A DNA stretch of 64,000 nucleotides from JAXMCI01 sp046349435 (GTDB taxonomy: Bacteria; Pseudomonadota; Alphaproteobacteria; Dongiales; Dongiaceae): NCBI GenBank assembly GCA_046349435.1, contig JAXMCI010000002.1, positions 62,001 to 126,000 on the forward strand, written 5' to 3'. The position numbers were made by a program, and so were the translations under genes. This document shows, piece after piece, positions 56,815-64,000 of this stretch. Position 1 is the first letter of the stretch, and each line of letters begins with the position of its first letter. The notes beneath the pieces were generated by a model that saw only the letters and a list, made by a program, of their open reading frames with translations, had not been told where the DNA came from and did no database searches.

Positions 56815-57818
56815 GCGGCGAGCGCCTCGCGCGCCACCGCCTCGATGCCGGCGGCGTCGAGCCGGTAGTGCTTGTAGAGGTGGGTCGGCGGGGCGATCAG
56901 GCTGTACTCGTCCATGATGCCGTGGCGGATCAGCCGCGGCGCGCCGCCGAGATCGGCCAGCACCTCGGCGACCGCGCCGCCCAGCCCGCCCAGCACGTTG
57001 TGCTCCTCGACGGAGAGCAGCAGGCGCGAGCGGCGGGCGGCGCCGGCGATCGCCTCGCGGTCGATCGGCTTCACCGTGTGCATGTCGATGAAGCCGACGT
57101 CGCGTCCGGCGGCGCGCAGCGCACGCACCGCCTGCAGCGACGGATGCACCATGGTGCCGCAGGCGATGACGGTGAGCTCGGCGCCCTCGTGGTGGGTGAT
57201 GGCCCGGCCGAAGGCGAAGTCGACGCCCTTGTCGTAGACGACCGGGTCGTGGCCGCGGGCGATGCGGAAGTAGATCGGCCGCGGATGCGCCGCCGAGGCG
57301 CGGATCGCCGCGGCGAACTGCGCGGCGTCGGCCGGCGCCACCACCGTCAGGTCGGCGATGGCGCGGCCGATGGCGAGGTCCTCGGTGGCGTGGTGCGAGC
57401 TGCCGTAGAAGCCGAGCGCGATGCCGGCATGATGGCCGACCAGCCGCACCGGCAGGCCGGAATAGGCGATGTCGGTGCGGATCTGCTCGCAGCAGAGCAG
57501 CGCCATGTAGGAGGCGAAGGTGGCGGCGAAGGCCATCATGCCGGTGGCGGCCAGCCCGGCGGCGGCGGTCACCATGTTCTGCTCGGAGATGCCGAACTGG
57601 ATCAGCCGGTCGGGATAGCGCCGGGCGAAGCCGATCAGCCCGTTGGAATATTGCAGGTCGGCGGTGCAGGCGACGACGGGATGCCCGGCCTCGGCCAGCT
57701 CGATCAGCGTGTCGGCCATCACCGACAGGTTGGGGGCACGGGAATTGATCTGCCGGTACTGCCAGCTCTGCGGCGAGAGCGGCCCGGTGGCCGTCCCGGT
57801 TGCGGGATTCCCGGTCAT
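56811..57818 (-). CDS. Transketolase C-terminal subunit
   Basis: 335 residues, ATG at 57816-57818. Pyrimidine-binding and C-terminal transketolase domains: VACTADLQYSNGLIGFARRYPDRLIQFGISEQNMVTAAAGLAATG (contains the ISEQNM glutamate that activates ThDP), GHHAGIALGFYGSSHHATEDLAIGRAI, FRIARGHDP, VACGTMVHPSLQAVRAL, SVEEHNVLGGLGGAVAE. Two-subunit transketolases of this type are common in sugar catabolic operons. It overlaps the N-terminal subunit gene upstream and the regulator downstream. Confidence 0.9.
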   Translation of the reverse strand: MTGNPATGTATGPLSPQSWQYRQINSRAPNLSVMADTLIELAEAGHPVVACTADLQYSNGLIGFARRYPDRLIQFGISEQNMVTAAAGLAATGMMAFAATFASYMALLCCEQIRTDIAYSGLPVRLVGHHAGIALGFYGSSHHATEDLAIGRAIADLTVVAPADAAQFAAAIRASAAHPRPIYFRIARGHDPVVYDKGVDFAFGRAITHHEGAELTVIACGTMVHPSLQAVRALRAAGRDVGFIDMHTVKPIDREAIAGAARRSRLLLSVEEHNVLGGLGGAVAEVLADLGGAPRLIRHGIMDEYSLIAPPTHLYKHYRLDAAGIEAVAREALAA

Positions 57819-58684
57819 GACTGGCCTCCCATGATCTCCTCCAGCGCGCGGGCCGCGTCCTCGGGCGCGAGATAGCCCAGGTGCCAGCCCGGCTCGGTCT
57901 CCATGTACTTGACGCCCTTGCCCTTGAGCGTCTTGGCGATGACGCAGGCCGGCGCCTGGCGGGCGAGGTCGGCCTTGAGCCGGCGCAGCAGCACGGCCAG
58001 CGCCGCGACATCGTGCCCGTCGACCTCGTGCACCTCCCAGCCGAAGGCCCGCCACTTGTCGGCCAGCGGCTCGATGCCCATCACCTCGTCCGCCTTGCCG
58101 TCGAGCTGGTAGCCGTTGCGGTCGACGATGGCGACGAGGTTGCGCACCTTGTGGTGGGCGGCTGCCATCGCCGCGCACCAGACCTGGCCCTCCTGCATCT
58201 CGCCGTCGCCGAGCAGGCAGTAGACGTCGAAGTCGCGCTTCTGCAGCCGCGCCCCGATCGCCATGCCGAGCCCGCCGGAGAGCGCATGGCCGATCGAGCC
58301 CGAGCTGAAGTCGGCGCCCGGCACCTTGCGCATGTCGGGGTGGTCGCCGAGCGGGCTGCCCAGCCGCGTGTAGCTGTCCAGCCACTCGGTCGGGAAGAAG
58401 CCCCAGTCGGCGAGCAGCGGATAGAGCCCGACCGCGGCATGGCCCTTGCCCATCAGGAAGCGGTCGCGGTCCGGCCATTTCGGCTCGCCGCGCTGCAGCC
58501 GCATGATGTCGTAGTAGAGCACCGAGAGGATCTCGGCGCAGGAGAAGGTCGAGGAATAATGTCCGACCTTGGCGATCTCGATCAGCCGCACCGTCTCGGT
58601 GCGCACGAAGCGCGCGCGGTCCTTGAGGCGGGCGATGTGCTCCGGCGTCAGCTCGTTCGACTGCAGTGCCGCGGGCGACGGCAT
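57815..58684 (-). CDS. Transketolase N-terminal (ThDP-binding) subunit
   Basis: 289 residues, ATG at 58682-58684 with GGGAGGTCCGCCC upstream. Diphosphate-binding domain: VGHYSSTFSCAEILSVLYYDIM, RFLMGKGHAAVGLYPLLADWGFF, and the ThDP motif CLLGDGEMQEGQVWCAAMAAAHHKVRNLVAIVDRNGYQ. Forms a complete transketolase with the next gene product. First gene of the leftward operon; the site TATATCTTATAAG lies 64 bp upstream. Confidence 0.92.
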   Translation of the reverse strand: MPSPAALQSNELTPEHIARLKDRARFVRTETVRLIEIAKVGHYSSTFSCAEILSVLYYDIMRLQRGEPKWPDRDRFLMGKGHAAVGLYPLLADWGFFPTEWLDSYTRLGSPLGDHPDMRKVPGADFSSGSIGHALSGGLGMAIGARLQKRDFDVYCLLGDGEMQEGQVWCAAMAAAHHKVRNLVAIVDRNGYQLDGKADEVMGIEPLADKWRAFGWEVHEVDGHDVAALAVLLRRLKADLARQAPACVIAKTLKGKGVKYMETEPGWHLGYLAPEDAARALEEIMGGQS

Positions 58685-58747
58685 GGGCGGACCTCCCGAC
58701 GGGGCCGCCGCTGATCGGGGCGCCCGCTCCCGGCCCCTGGAGCGGCC

Positions 58748-58760
58748 TATATCTTATAAG
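58748..58760. promoter_or_regulatory. Operator-like site upstream of the transketolase operon
   Basis: TATATCTTATAAG contains the perfect palindrome CTTATAAG and recurs with one mismatch at 60190-60202 in front of the ABC operon. It lies in the divergent gap between the transketolase genes and the GNAT gene. Likely target of the FCD regulator at 56116-56814. Confidence 0.55.
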
Positions 58761-58844
58761 TCCATCCGGCGGGGAATGCTAGGCGGCGGACCCGAAGCGT
58801 GGCAGAAACGGCCCGACGCTGGCGGTCATCGGCGCGGGTGGGGC

Positions 58845-59372
58845 ATGGGCAATTTGAGGATCGACGTCGTGCGGCCCGCCGATCTCGAGGCGATCGAGAC
58901 GGCGCTGGCCGAGATCGTCGCGGATGCCGTCAATGGCGGCGCCGCGATCAGCTTCATGCAGCCCTTCACGGTCGAGGACGCCCGGCGCTTCTGGCGGGAG
59001 AAGGTCTGGCCCGAGGTCGCCAGCGGCCGCCGCGTCCTGCTCGTCGCCCGCCTCGACGACGAGATCGTCGGCACCGTCCAGATGGACATCGCCCTGCCGC
59101 CCAACCAGCGCCATCGCTGCGAGGTCGCCAAGATGGTCGTCCACTCGCGGGCGCGCCGCCGCGGCATCGCGCGCGAGCTGATGCTGGCGCTCGAGGCCGA
59201 GGCCCGGGCGCTCGGGAAGACCCTGATCACCCTCGATACGCGCACCGGCGACAGGGCGGAGCGCCTCTACGCCTCGCTCGGCTTCCAGGTCGCCGGCGTC
59301 ATCCCGGGCTTCGCCGCCGACCCGGATGGCCGGGCGATGCACGGCACGACCTACATGTACAAGCAGCTCTAG
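58845..59372 (+). CDS. GNAT-family N-acetyltransferase
   Basis: 175 residues from ATG 58845 (GGGTGGGGC upstream; longer frames run back through the promoter region). GNAT fold: RPADLEAIETALAEIVADAVNGG, VARLDDEIVGTVQMDIALPPNQRHRCEVAKMVVHSRARRRGIARELMLALEAEARA, where RRRGIA is the acetyl-CoA pyrophosphate loop, then LDTRTGDRAERLYASLGF and a C-terminal TYMYKQL. Substrate unknown. Confidence 0.85.
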   Translation: MGNLRIDVVRPADLEAIETALAEIVADAVNGGAAISFMQPFTVEDARRFWREKVWPEVASGRRVLLVARLDDEIVGTVQMDIALPPNQRHRCEVAKMVVHSRARRRGIARELMLALEAEARALGKTLITLDTRTGDRAERLYASLGFQVAGVIPGFAADPDGRAMHGTTYMYKQL

Positions 59373-59414
59373 CGAAGCCAGCCAGCCGTCGCGCTCTCAC
59401 AGCGGCGGTCTCGC

Positions 59415-60026
59415 TCAGTGAATGACGCCGCTGTTGATGACCTTGTCCACGTAGCTCTCCGCCGTGCGCTTCATCGCCTTGCCGGTCGCCTTCGACAGCG
59501 ACGGTGCCCCGTCCGAGCAGTCGCCGGAAACCTCGGCCGAGCCTTCGCCGCTGGGCAGCGCCTTGAGAACCTCGACGCCCTTGGCGTCGAGCACGCGGAC
59601 GCGCAGGGAGAGCTCGGCGTTGGCGTCCAGCAGGCCGGTGAAGAACTGCGGGTTCGCGACGACGCGCGCCTCGAAGTCCTCCAGCGTGATGACGATGTGG
59701 TACGCGGCACCCTCCGCCGGCTGGGTGGCGGTCCCGCCGGGCACCTGGTGCTTGAGGGCGACCTCGTTGGTGCGCCGCAGCGTCTCGACCAGCGCCGGCC
59801 CGACATTCATCGGGAAGCTCCAGGCACCGCAGGCGTGCGTCGATACCTCCACCTTGCGCGACAGGGAGGCGAGCTCGGGGTCGATATAGACGCTGGTCGG
59901 GCTCTCGACGATGCGGCTCTGCATCACCTCGTCCGCCGGCGCGCTGGTCGGCGACACCGTCGCGTTCGCCGTGCACCCGCCCAGAAACAGTGCCGCCGCA
60001 ACGGCGATCCGTCCTGCCTGCCTCAT
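59415..60026 (-). CDS. Putative lipoprotein, DUF4410-like
   Basis: 203 residues from the ATG at 60024-60026, preceded by GGGGGAGTGTGGGGG. Signal peptide with lipobox-like AALFLGGC, so lipid attachment at Cys 18 is likely. The mature part (SPTSVYIDPELASL, GPALVETLRRTNEVALKHQVPGGTA, YHIVITLEDFEARVV, ELSLRVRVLDAKGVEVLKALPSGEGSAEVSGDCSDGAPSLSKATGKAMKRTAESYVDKV) resembles DUF4410-type lipoproteins of unknown function. It stands alone, convergent with the GNAT gene. Confidence 0.72.
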   Translation of the reverse strand: MRQAGRIAVAAALFLGGCTANATVSPTSAPADEVMQSRIVESPTSVYIDPELASLSRKVEVSTHACGAWSFPMNVGPALVETLRRTNEVALKHQVPGGTATQPAEGAAYHIVITLEDFEARVVANPQFFTGLLDANAELSLRVRVLDAKGVEVLKALPSGEGSAEVSGDCSDGAPSLSKATGKAMKRTAESYVDKVINSGVIH

Positions 60027-60189
60027 CCCCCACACTCCCCCAGGATGTTCTTGGCATAGTTGCACTGATCCGGGCAGGCGGTCCACAAGCAAAACGTGCG
60101 CGGCAGCGCCGAGCTCGTCACGCCTCCGAGGCAAGCCTCACGCACGCCTGCCAGCCTCGGGGCGCTCCGCTCGCGTTGTCAGGCCATCG

Positions 60190-60202
60190 TATATGTTATA
60201 AG
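60190..60202. promoter_or_regulatory. Operator-like site upstream of the second ABC operon
   Basis: TATATGTTATAAG, twelve of thirteen bases identical to 58748-58760, 100 bp before the binding-protein start codon. Both stand out against the GC-rich background. Confidence 0.5.
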
Positions 60203-60301
60203 CTCGTTCTGGTAATCAGGCCGCAGGCTGCGATCGGCGGACGCCCATCGGGCGAAACCGCGAGGCAGGGCGGCGGCCCGTCAGGACGGAGGAGGATGAC
60301 C

Positions 60302-61849
60302 ATGACGAGGCGGGATTTCCTGGGCGTCGGACTGGCCGTCGCGGTGGCGGCGGCGCTGCTGCCCTGGCGCGCGGGGAACGCGGCGGACAGCAGCACGCTG
60401 GTCTATGCCGATGCCGGCGAGCCGAGCACGATCGACCCGGCCAAGGCGAACATCAACTGGGAGCTGACGGTCACCCGCAACGTCTACGACCGGCTGGTCA
60501 ATTTCGACCTCGCCGATCCCGCCAAGCTGGAGCCGGCGCTGGCGACGTCCTGGAAGCAGGACGGCACGGTGTGGACCTTCACGCTGCGCGACGGGGTCAA
60601 GTTCCATGACGGCTCGACCTTCGACGCCGACGACGTCAAGGCCTCGCTCGACCGGCTGCTGCGCATCGGCCAGGGCCAGAGCTACCTGGTGGCCGACATC
60701 GCCAGCGTGACCGTGGTCGACCCGCACACCGTGAAGATCGAGACCAAGGCGCCCAACGTCTTCCTCGCCGGCAACCTGTCGCGCATCGAGATGGTGTCGG
60801 CCGACGACATCGCCAAGCACGCCGGCGATGCCGACAAGGGCGACGCCTGGTTCGGCGAGAACGCCAACGGCACCGGGCCCTATGCCTTCGTCAGCTGGAC
60901 GCGCGGCGCGCAGATCGAGCTGAAGCGCAATACCGCCTGGTGGGGCCAGTTTCCCAAGCTGGCCTTCGACCGCGTGATCGACCGCTTCGTCGGCGACGGC
61001 GCCAACCGCGCCCGCGGGCTGGAGGGCGGCGAGTACGACCTCGCCGGCTTCGTGCCGCGCGACGAGGCGCTGCGCATCGGCAAGAGCAGCGGCTTCCACC
61101 TCGTCGAGGGCAACAACCTCTGGGCCTGGCCGGCGATCTACCTCAACATGGAGCTGAAGCCGACCGACAATGCCGACTATCGCGAGGCGCTGGTCCGCGC
61201 CTTCGACTACGGCGCGATGATCCAGTACTTCCAGGGCGGCGCGGTGACGCCGCGCGGCCCGGTGCCGTCGTGGTTCCCGGGCAGCCCGGAGAACGACGAG
61301 CCGGCGATCGCCACCGACCTCGCGGCGGCCAAGGCGGCGCTGCAGAAGTCCGGCCTGTCGGGCACCGGCATGAAGTGCTCGGTGCCGGCGGGATTCCCCG
61401 AGTTCCGCTTCGCCGCCACGGTGCTGCAGAGCTCGGCCGCGCAGCTCGGCATCAAGGTCGAGATCGAGGAGCAGCCCTTCGTCCAGGCGATCACCGCGAT
61501 CAAGGACAACAAGAGCAACTGCTTCGTGCTGGGCAACGCCAATCTCAGCCCGACCGACGCCACCAAGTTCTTCGCCGCGCACTACCTCAAGGGCGGCTTC
61601 TTCAACTCCGGCAAGTTCTACGACGCGGCGCTCGACGCGCTGGTGCTGAAGATCCCGACGGTCGCCGACGAGGCGGAACGCAAGGCGATGCTGAAGCAGG
61701 CCTTCGAGACGGTGGTGAAGTCGCACTACATCATCTGGGCGGCGCGGCCGACCACGGTGGTGCCGGAGCCCGACCGCGTCCGCGGCTACCGCATCGACCC
61801 GGCCGAGTACATCAACGTCCGCTTCTGGGAGCTGCATGCGGCGGAGTGA
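60302..61849 (+). CDS. ABC transporter substrate-binding protein (SBP_bac_5), Tat signal
   Basis: 515 residues from ATG 60302, which has GGAGG six bases upstream; the ATG at 60296 abuts the same Shine-Dalgarno and is less likely. Tat signal MTRRDFLGVGLAVAVAAALLPWRAGNA. Family 5 marks: YADAGEPSTIDPAKANINWELTVTRNVYDRLVNFD, WTFTLRDGVKFHDGSTFDADDVKASLDRLL, NGTGPYAFVSWTRG, YREALVRAFDYGAM, FPEFRFAATVLQSSAAQLGIKVEIEEQ. Ligand unknown; the shared motif with the transketolase operon suggests a sugar or glycoside rather than a peptide. A long hairpin follows before the permease gene. Confidence 0.88.
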   Translation: MTRRDFLGVGLAVAVAAALLPWRAGNAADSSTLVYADAGEPSTIDPAKANINWELTVTRNVYDRLVNFDLADPAKLEPALATSWKQDGTVWTFTLRDGVKFHDGSTFDADDVKASLDRLLRIGQGQSYLVADIASVTVVDPHTVKIETKAPNVFLAGNLSRIEMVSADDIAKHAGDADKGDAWFGENANGTGPYAFVSWTRGAQIELKRNTAWWGQFPKLAFDRVIDRFVGDGANRARGLEGGEYDLAGFVPRDEALRIGKSSGFHLVEGNNLWAWPAIYLNMELKPTDNADYREALVRAFDYGAMIQYFQGGAVTPRGPVPSWFPGSPENDEPAIATDLAAAKAALQKSGLSGTGMKCSVPAGFPEFRFAATVLQSSAAQLGIKVEIEEQPFVQAITAIKDNKSNCFVLGNANLSPTDATKFFAAHYLKGGFFNSGKFYDAALDALVLKIPTVADEAERKAMLKQAFETVVKSHYIIWAARPTTVVPEPDRVRGYRIDPAEYINVRFWELHAAE

Positions 61850-61865
61850 GCTGCGCGCAAGCATT

Positions 61866-61960
61866 CCCTCCCCCTTGTGGGGGAGGGCTAGGGTGGGGGG
61901 TGCCGCGGCGCGAGCCTGGGGCCGCCCCCCACCCTAGCCCTCCCCCGCAAGGGGGGAGGG
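61866..61960. repeat. 35-bp near-perfect inverted repeat between binding-protein and permease genes
   Basis: Arms 61866-61900 (CCCTCCCCCTTGTGGGGGAG...) and 61925-61960 are near-exact reverse complements around 24 bp. Each arm is itself palindromic (CTCCCCC/GGGGGAG). It sits 16 bp after the binding-protein stop and 15 bp before the permease start, fitting a role in differential mRNA stability, and its right end also supplies purines near the permease start. Confidence 0.85.
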
Positions 61961-61974
61961 AGATCAGGTGCGAC

Positions 61975-62988
61975 GTGCTCTCCTTCCTGACGCAGCGGCT
62001 CGCCTGGGGCGTGCTGGTGCTGCTGCTGGTCGCGGTGCTGACCTTCTTCCTCCGCCGCGTCGTGCCGGCCGATCCCGCCGCCTTCCTCGCCGGCCAGAAC
62101 GCGTCGGAGGAGACGGTGGCGCGGATCCGCGCGGAGTACGGGCTCGACCGGCCGCTGCTGGTGCAGTTCGGCACCTATCTCGCCGGTCTCGCACGGGCCG
62201 ATTTCGGCCTGTCGATCCGCACCCACCGCAGCGTCGGCACCGACCTCGCGCAGTTCCTGCCGGCCACGCTCGAGCTGCTGATCGTCAGCTTCCTGCTCTA
62301 TCTGGCGATCAGCTTCTATCTCGCGGTGGCTGCCGCGCGCAGGCCGGGCGGCGCCGTCGATTCCGGCATCCGGCTGCTCACCATGCTCGGCCCCGGGATC
62401 CCGGTCTTCTGGCTCGGCATGGCGCTGCAGTTCGTCTTCTTCTACCGGCTGCACTGGCTGCCGCTCGGCGGCCGCTTCCCGATCCGCGAGGTGCCGCCGA
62501 CGCCGGTCACCGGCTTCCTGCTGCTCGACACGCTGATCGCCGGCGACCCCGGCGCCTTCTGGCAGGCGCTGCGCTCGATGACGCTGCCGGCGCTGACCAT
62601 CGTCATCAACCTGCTGGCGGTCGGCACGCGGCTGTCGCGCGCCGCGCTGATCGCCGAGTACGACAAGCTCTACATCCGCACCGCCCGGGGCAAGGGGCTG
62701 GGGCCGCGCGCCATCCTCTACAAGCACGTGCTGCGCAACGCGCTGAGCCCGGTGCTGACCGTCACCACCATGCAGTTCGGCTACATGATCAGCTGGGTGA
62801 TCCTGGTCGAGGTGATCTATGACTGGCCGGGCATCGGGCTCTACGCCTACCAGTCGTTCCAGGTCTTCGACTACGCCCCGGTGATCGCGCTCGCCGTCGT
62901 CTCGACGACCGGCTTCGTGCTGATCAACCTGCTGATGGACCTGCTCTATCCGCTGATCGACCCGCGCGTGCGGAGCGTCGCGGCATGA
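61975..62988 (+). CDS. ABC transporter permease, DppB type
   Basis: 337 residues from GTG 61975 (AGG six bases upstream); no ATG fits before the first membrane segment. Starts LSFLTQRLAWGVLVLLLVAVLTFFLRRVVPADPAAFLAG, then RAEYGLDRPLLVQFGTYLAGLARADFGLSIRTHRSV and the coupling loop YIRTARGKGLGPRAILYKHVLRNALSPVLT, with VEVIYDWPGIGLYAYQSF. Overlaps the next permease start (ATGA). Works with the DppC-type partner. Confidence 0.9.
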   Translation: MLSFLTQRLAWGVLVLLLVAVLTFFLRRVVPADPAAFLAGQNASEETVARIRAEYGLDRPLLVQFGTYLAGLARADFGLSIRTHRSVGTDLAQFLPATLELLIVSFLLYLAISFYLAVAAARRPGGAVDSGIRLLTMLGPGIPVFWLGMALQFVFFYRLHWLPLGGRFPIREVPPTPVTGFLLLDTLIAGDPGAFWQALRSMTLPALTIVINLLAVGTRLSRAALIAEYDKLYIRTARGKGLGPRAILYKHVLRNALSPVLTVTTMQFGYMISWVILVEVIYDWPGIGLYAYQSFQVFDYAPVIALAVVSTTGFVLINLLMDLLYPLIDPRVRSVAA

Positions 62989-63830
62989 GCGCCGCGGGCG
63001 CCCTGCCGCGCCGCCGCTTCCGGCCGGGCTCGAGCCAGCTGCTGCTGGGCTTCGCGCTGCTGGTCGTCGCCATGCTGGCCGCCTTCGCGCTGTTCCCGAC
63101 CGCGATCGCGCCCTCCGACCCGATCATCCTCGACATCGCCCACCGGCTGCAGCCGCCGGGGCCTTCGCACCTGCTCGGCACCGACGAGGCCGGCCGCGAC
63201 ATCCTCTCGCGGGTGATCCACGGCACCCGCTACTCGCTCGGCGTCTCGGTCGCCATCGTGCTCGCCGCGGCGCTGTTCGGCATCGCCTACGGCGCCGTCT
63301 CCGGCATGGCCGGGCGGCGGGTCGACGAGGTGATGATGCGCATCGTCGACCTCTTCTTCGGCTTCCCCGCGCTGGTGCTGGCGCTCGCCGTCGCGGCGGC
63401 GATCGGCCACGGGCTCGACAGCGTCGCGCTGTCGCTCGGCGCCATCTGGTGGCCGGGCTACGCCCGGCTGGTGCGCGGCGAGGTGCTGCGGCTGCGCGAG
63501 CGCCCGCATGTCGAGGCGGCCCGCGCGCTCGGCGTCGCCGGCCCGACCCTGCTCGCCCGCCACATCCTGCCCTTCGTGCTGCAGGCGGTGAACGTGCGGG
63601 TCACCACCGACATCGGCTACGCGCTGGTGGCGGTGACGGCGCTCTCCTTCCTCGGGCTCGGCGCCGATTCGCCGACCCCGGAATGGGGCCTGCTGATCCG
63701 CGATTCGCGGCCCTATTTCGGCTCGGCCTGGTGGTACCTGGTGTTCCCCGGGACGATGATCATGCTGACCGCGGCCGCCTTCTCGATCATCGGCGACTGG
63801 CTCGCCGCGCGGCGCGGGATCGCCGCCTGA
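62985..63830 (+). CDS. ABC transporter permease, DppC type
   Basis: 281 residues, ATG 62985 overlapping the previous stop. DppC pattern: FALFPTAIAPSDPIILDIAHRLQPPGPSHLLGTDEAGRDILSRVIHGTRYSLGV, MMRIVDLFFGFPALVLALAVA, coupling loop ERPHVEAARALGVAGPTLLARHILPFV, and FLGLGADSPTPEWGLLIRDSRPY. Stop overlaps the ATPase start (TGATG). Confidence 0.92.
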   Translation: MSAAGALPRRRFRPGSSQLLLGFALLVVAMLAAFALFPTAIAPSDPIILDIAHRLQPPGPSHLLGTDEAGRDILSRVIHGTRYSLGVSVAIVLAAALFGIAYGAVSGMAGRRVDEVMMRIVDLFFGFPALVLALAVAAAIGHGLDSVALSLGAIWWPGYARLVRGEVLRLRERPHVEAARALGVAGPTLLARHILPFVLQAVNVRVTTDIGYALVAVTALSFLGLGADSPTPEWGLLIRDSRPYFGSAWWYLVFPGTMIMLTAAAFSIIGDWLAARRGIAA

Positions 63831-64000
63831 TGCTGCTCGAGGTCAGCGGCCTGCGGATCGCCTTCCCGGGCCGGGAGGGCGAGCTGGTCGCCGTCGACGG
63901 GCTCGACTTCGCCGTCGCCGAGGGCGAGATCTTCGTCATCATCGGCGAGTCGGGCTCGGGCAAGTCGCTGACCGGCATGTCGGTGGTCGGGCTCACGCCG
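63830..64000 (+). CDS. ABC transporter ATP-binding protein, N-terminal fragment (runs off right edge)
   Basis: 57 residues in the window from ATG 63830: MLLEVSGLRIAFPGREGELVAVDGLDFAVAEGEIFVIIG then Walker A GESGSGKSLTGMSVVGL. The ESGSGKS P-loop and spacing are typical of DppD/OppD ATPases. It continues the SBP-permease-permease operon beyond the right end. Confidence 0.9.
   Translation, partial: MLLEVSGLRIAFPGREGELVAVDGLDFAVAEGEIFVIIGESGSGKSLTGMSVVGLTP

Overview
The window is a gene-dense, very GC-rich (roughly 70 percent or more) chromosomal segment. The local order uvrC-pgsA next to moaD/moaE, the NanR-type and FCD-type regulators, the abundance of ABC importers, and dispersed repeats of the GGGTCAAGCCCGG type point to an alphaproteobacterium, most likely in or near the Rhodospirillales. 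The order-level placement is an inference from gene order and composition. No rRNA, tRNA, CRISPR array, phage gene or recognisable insertion sequence was seen.

Layout. (a) 1-8.7 kb: surface-polysaccharide-like region with a cut-off sugar transferase, a secreted protein of unknown function, a very long Sel1-repeat protein whose gene carries a cluster of frameshifts and an internal duplication of about 970 bp, a GT4 glycosyltransferase and an MFS exporter. (b) 8.7-19.1 kb: two divergent operons. The leftward one encodes a PotD/PotB/PotC-type importer without its ATPase, a NanR-like regulator, a D-apionate-lactonase-family protein and a DadA-like dehydrogenase. The rightward one encodes an SDR, a D-threonine-aldolase-type enzyme, a RidA protein and an aldose epimerase. 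Together they look like an uncharacterised catabolic island. (c) 19.2-25.2 kb: DUF2946-like and DUF1636 cysteine proteins directly upstream of a complete SBP_bac_5 ABC importer. (d) 25-35.6 kb: alpha/beta hydrolase, DUF2239 with a palindromic operator, GH15 glucoamylase-like enzyme, C13-like secreted protease, a secreted hypothetical, an OmpR/EnvZ pair, a D-serine-deaminase-like PLP enzyme, MarR and a branched-chain aminotransferase.

(e) 35.7-51.2 kb: housekeeping block with a DMT transporter, moaE, moaD, moeA, mobB, pgsA and uvrC, then a leftward operon of an adenylate-forming enzyme, GT4, uvrB, a MAPEG protein and a pteridine-reductase-like SDR, an aspartate aminotransferase and a CNNM/CorC transporter-like protein. 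(f) 51.3-55 kb: an EF-G-like GTPase gene whose 3' half is present twice. One copy is riddled with single-base deletions and a foreign linker of about 450 bp separates them; this looks like an assembly or sequencing defect. (g) 55-64 kb: msrP, then an FCD-GntR regulator encoded with a split transketolase, a GNAT, a lipoprotein, and a second peptide/nickel-family ABC operon that runs off the right edge. The transketolase operon and this ABC operon share the 13-mer TATAT(C/G)TTATAAG upstream, suggesting one regulon.

Translational coupling is pervasive: many neighbours overlap by ATGA or GTGA, and GTG starts are common.
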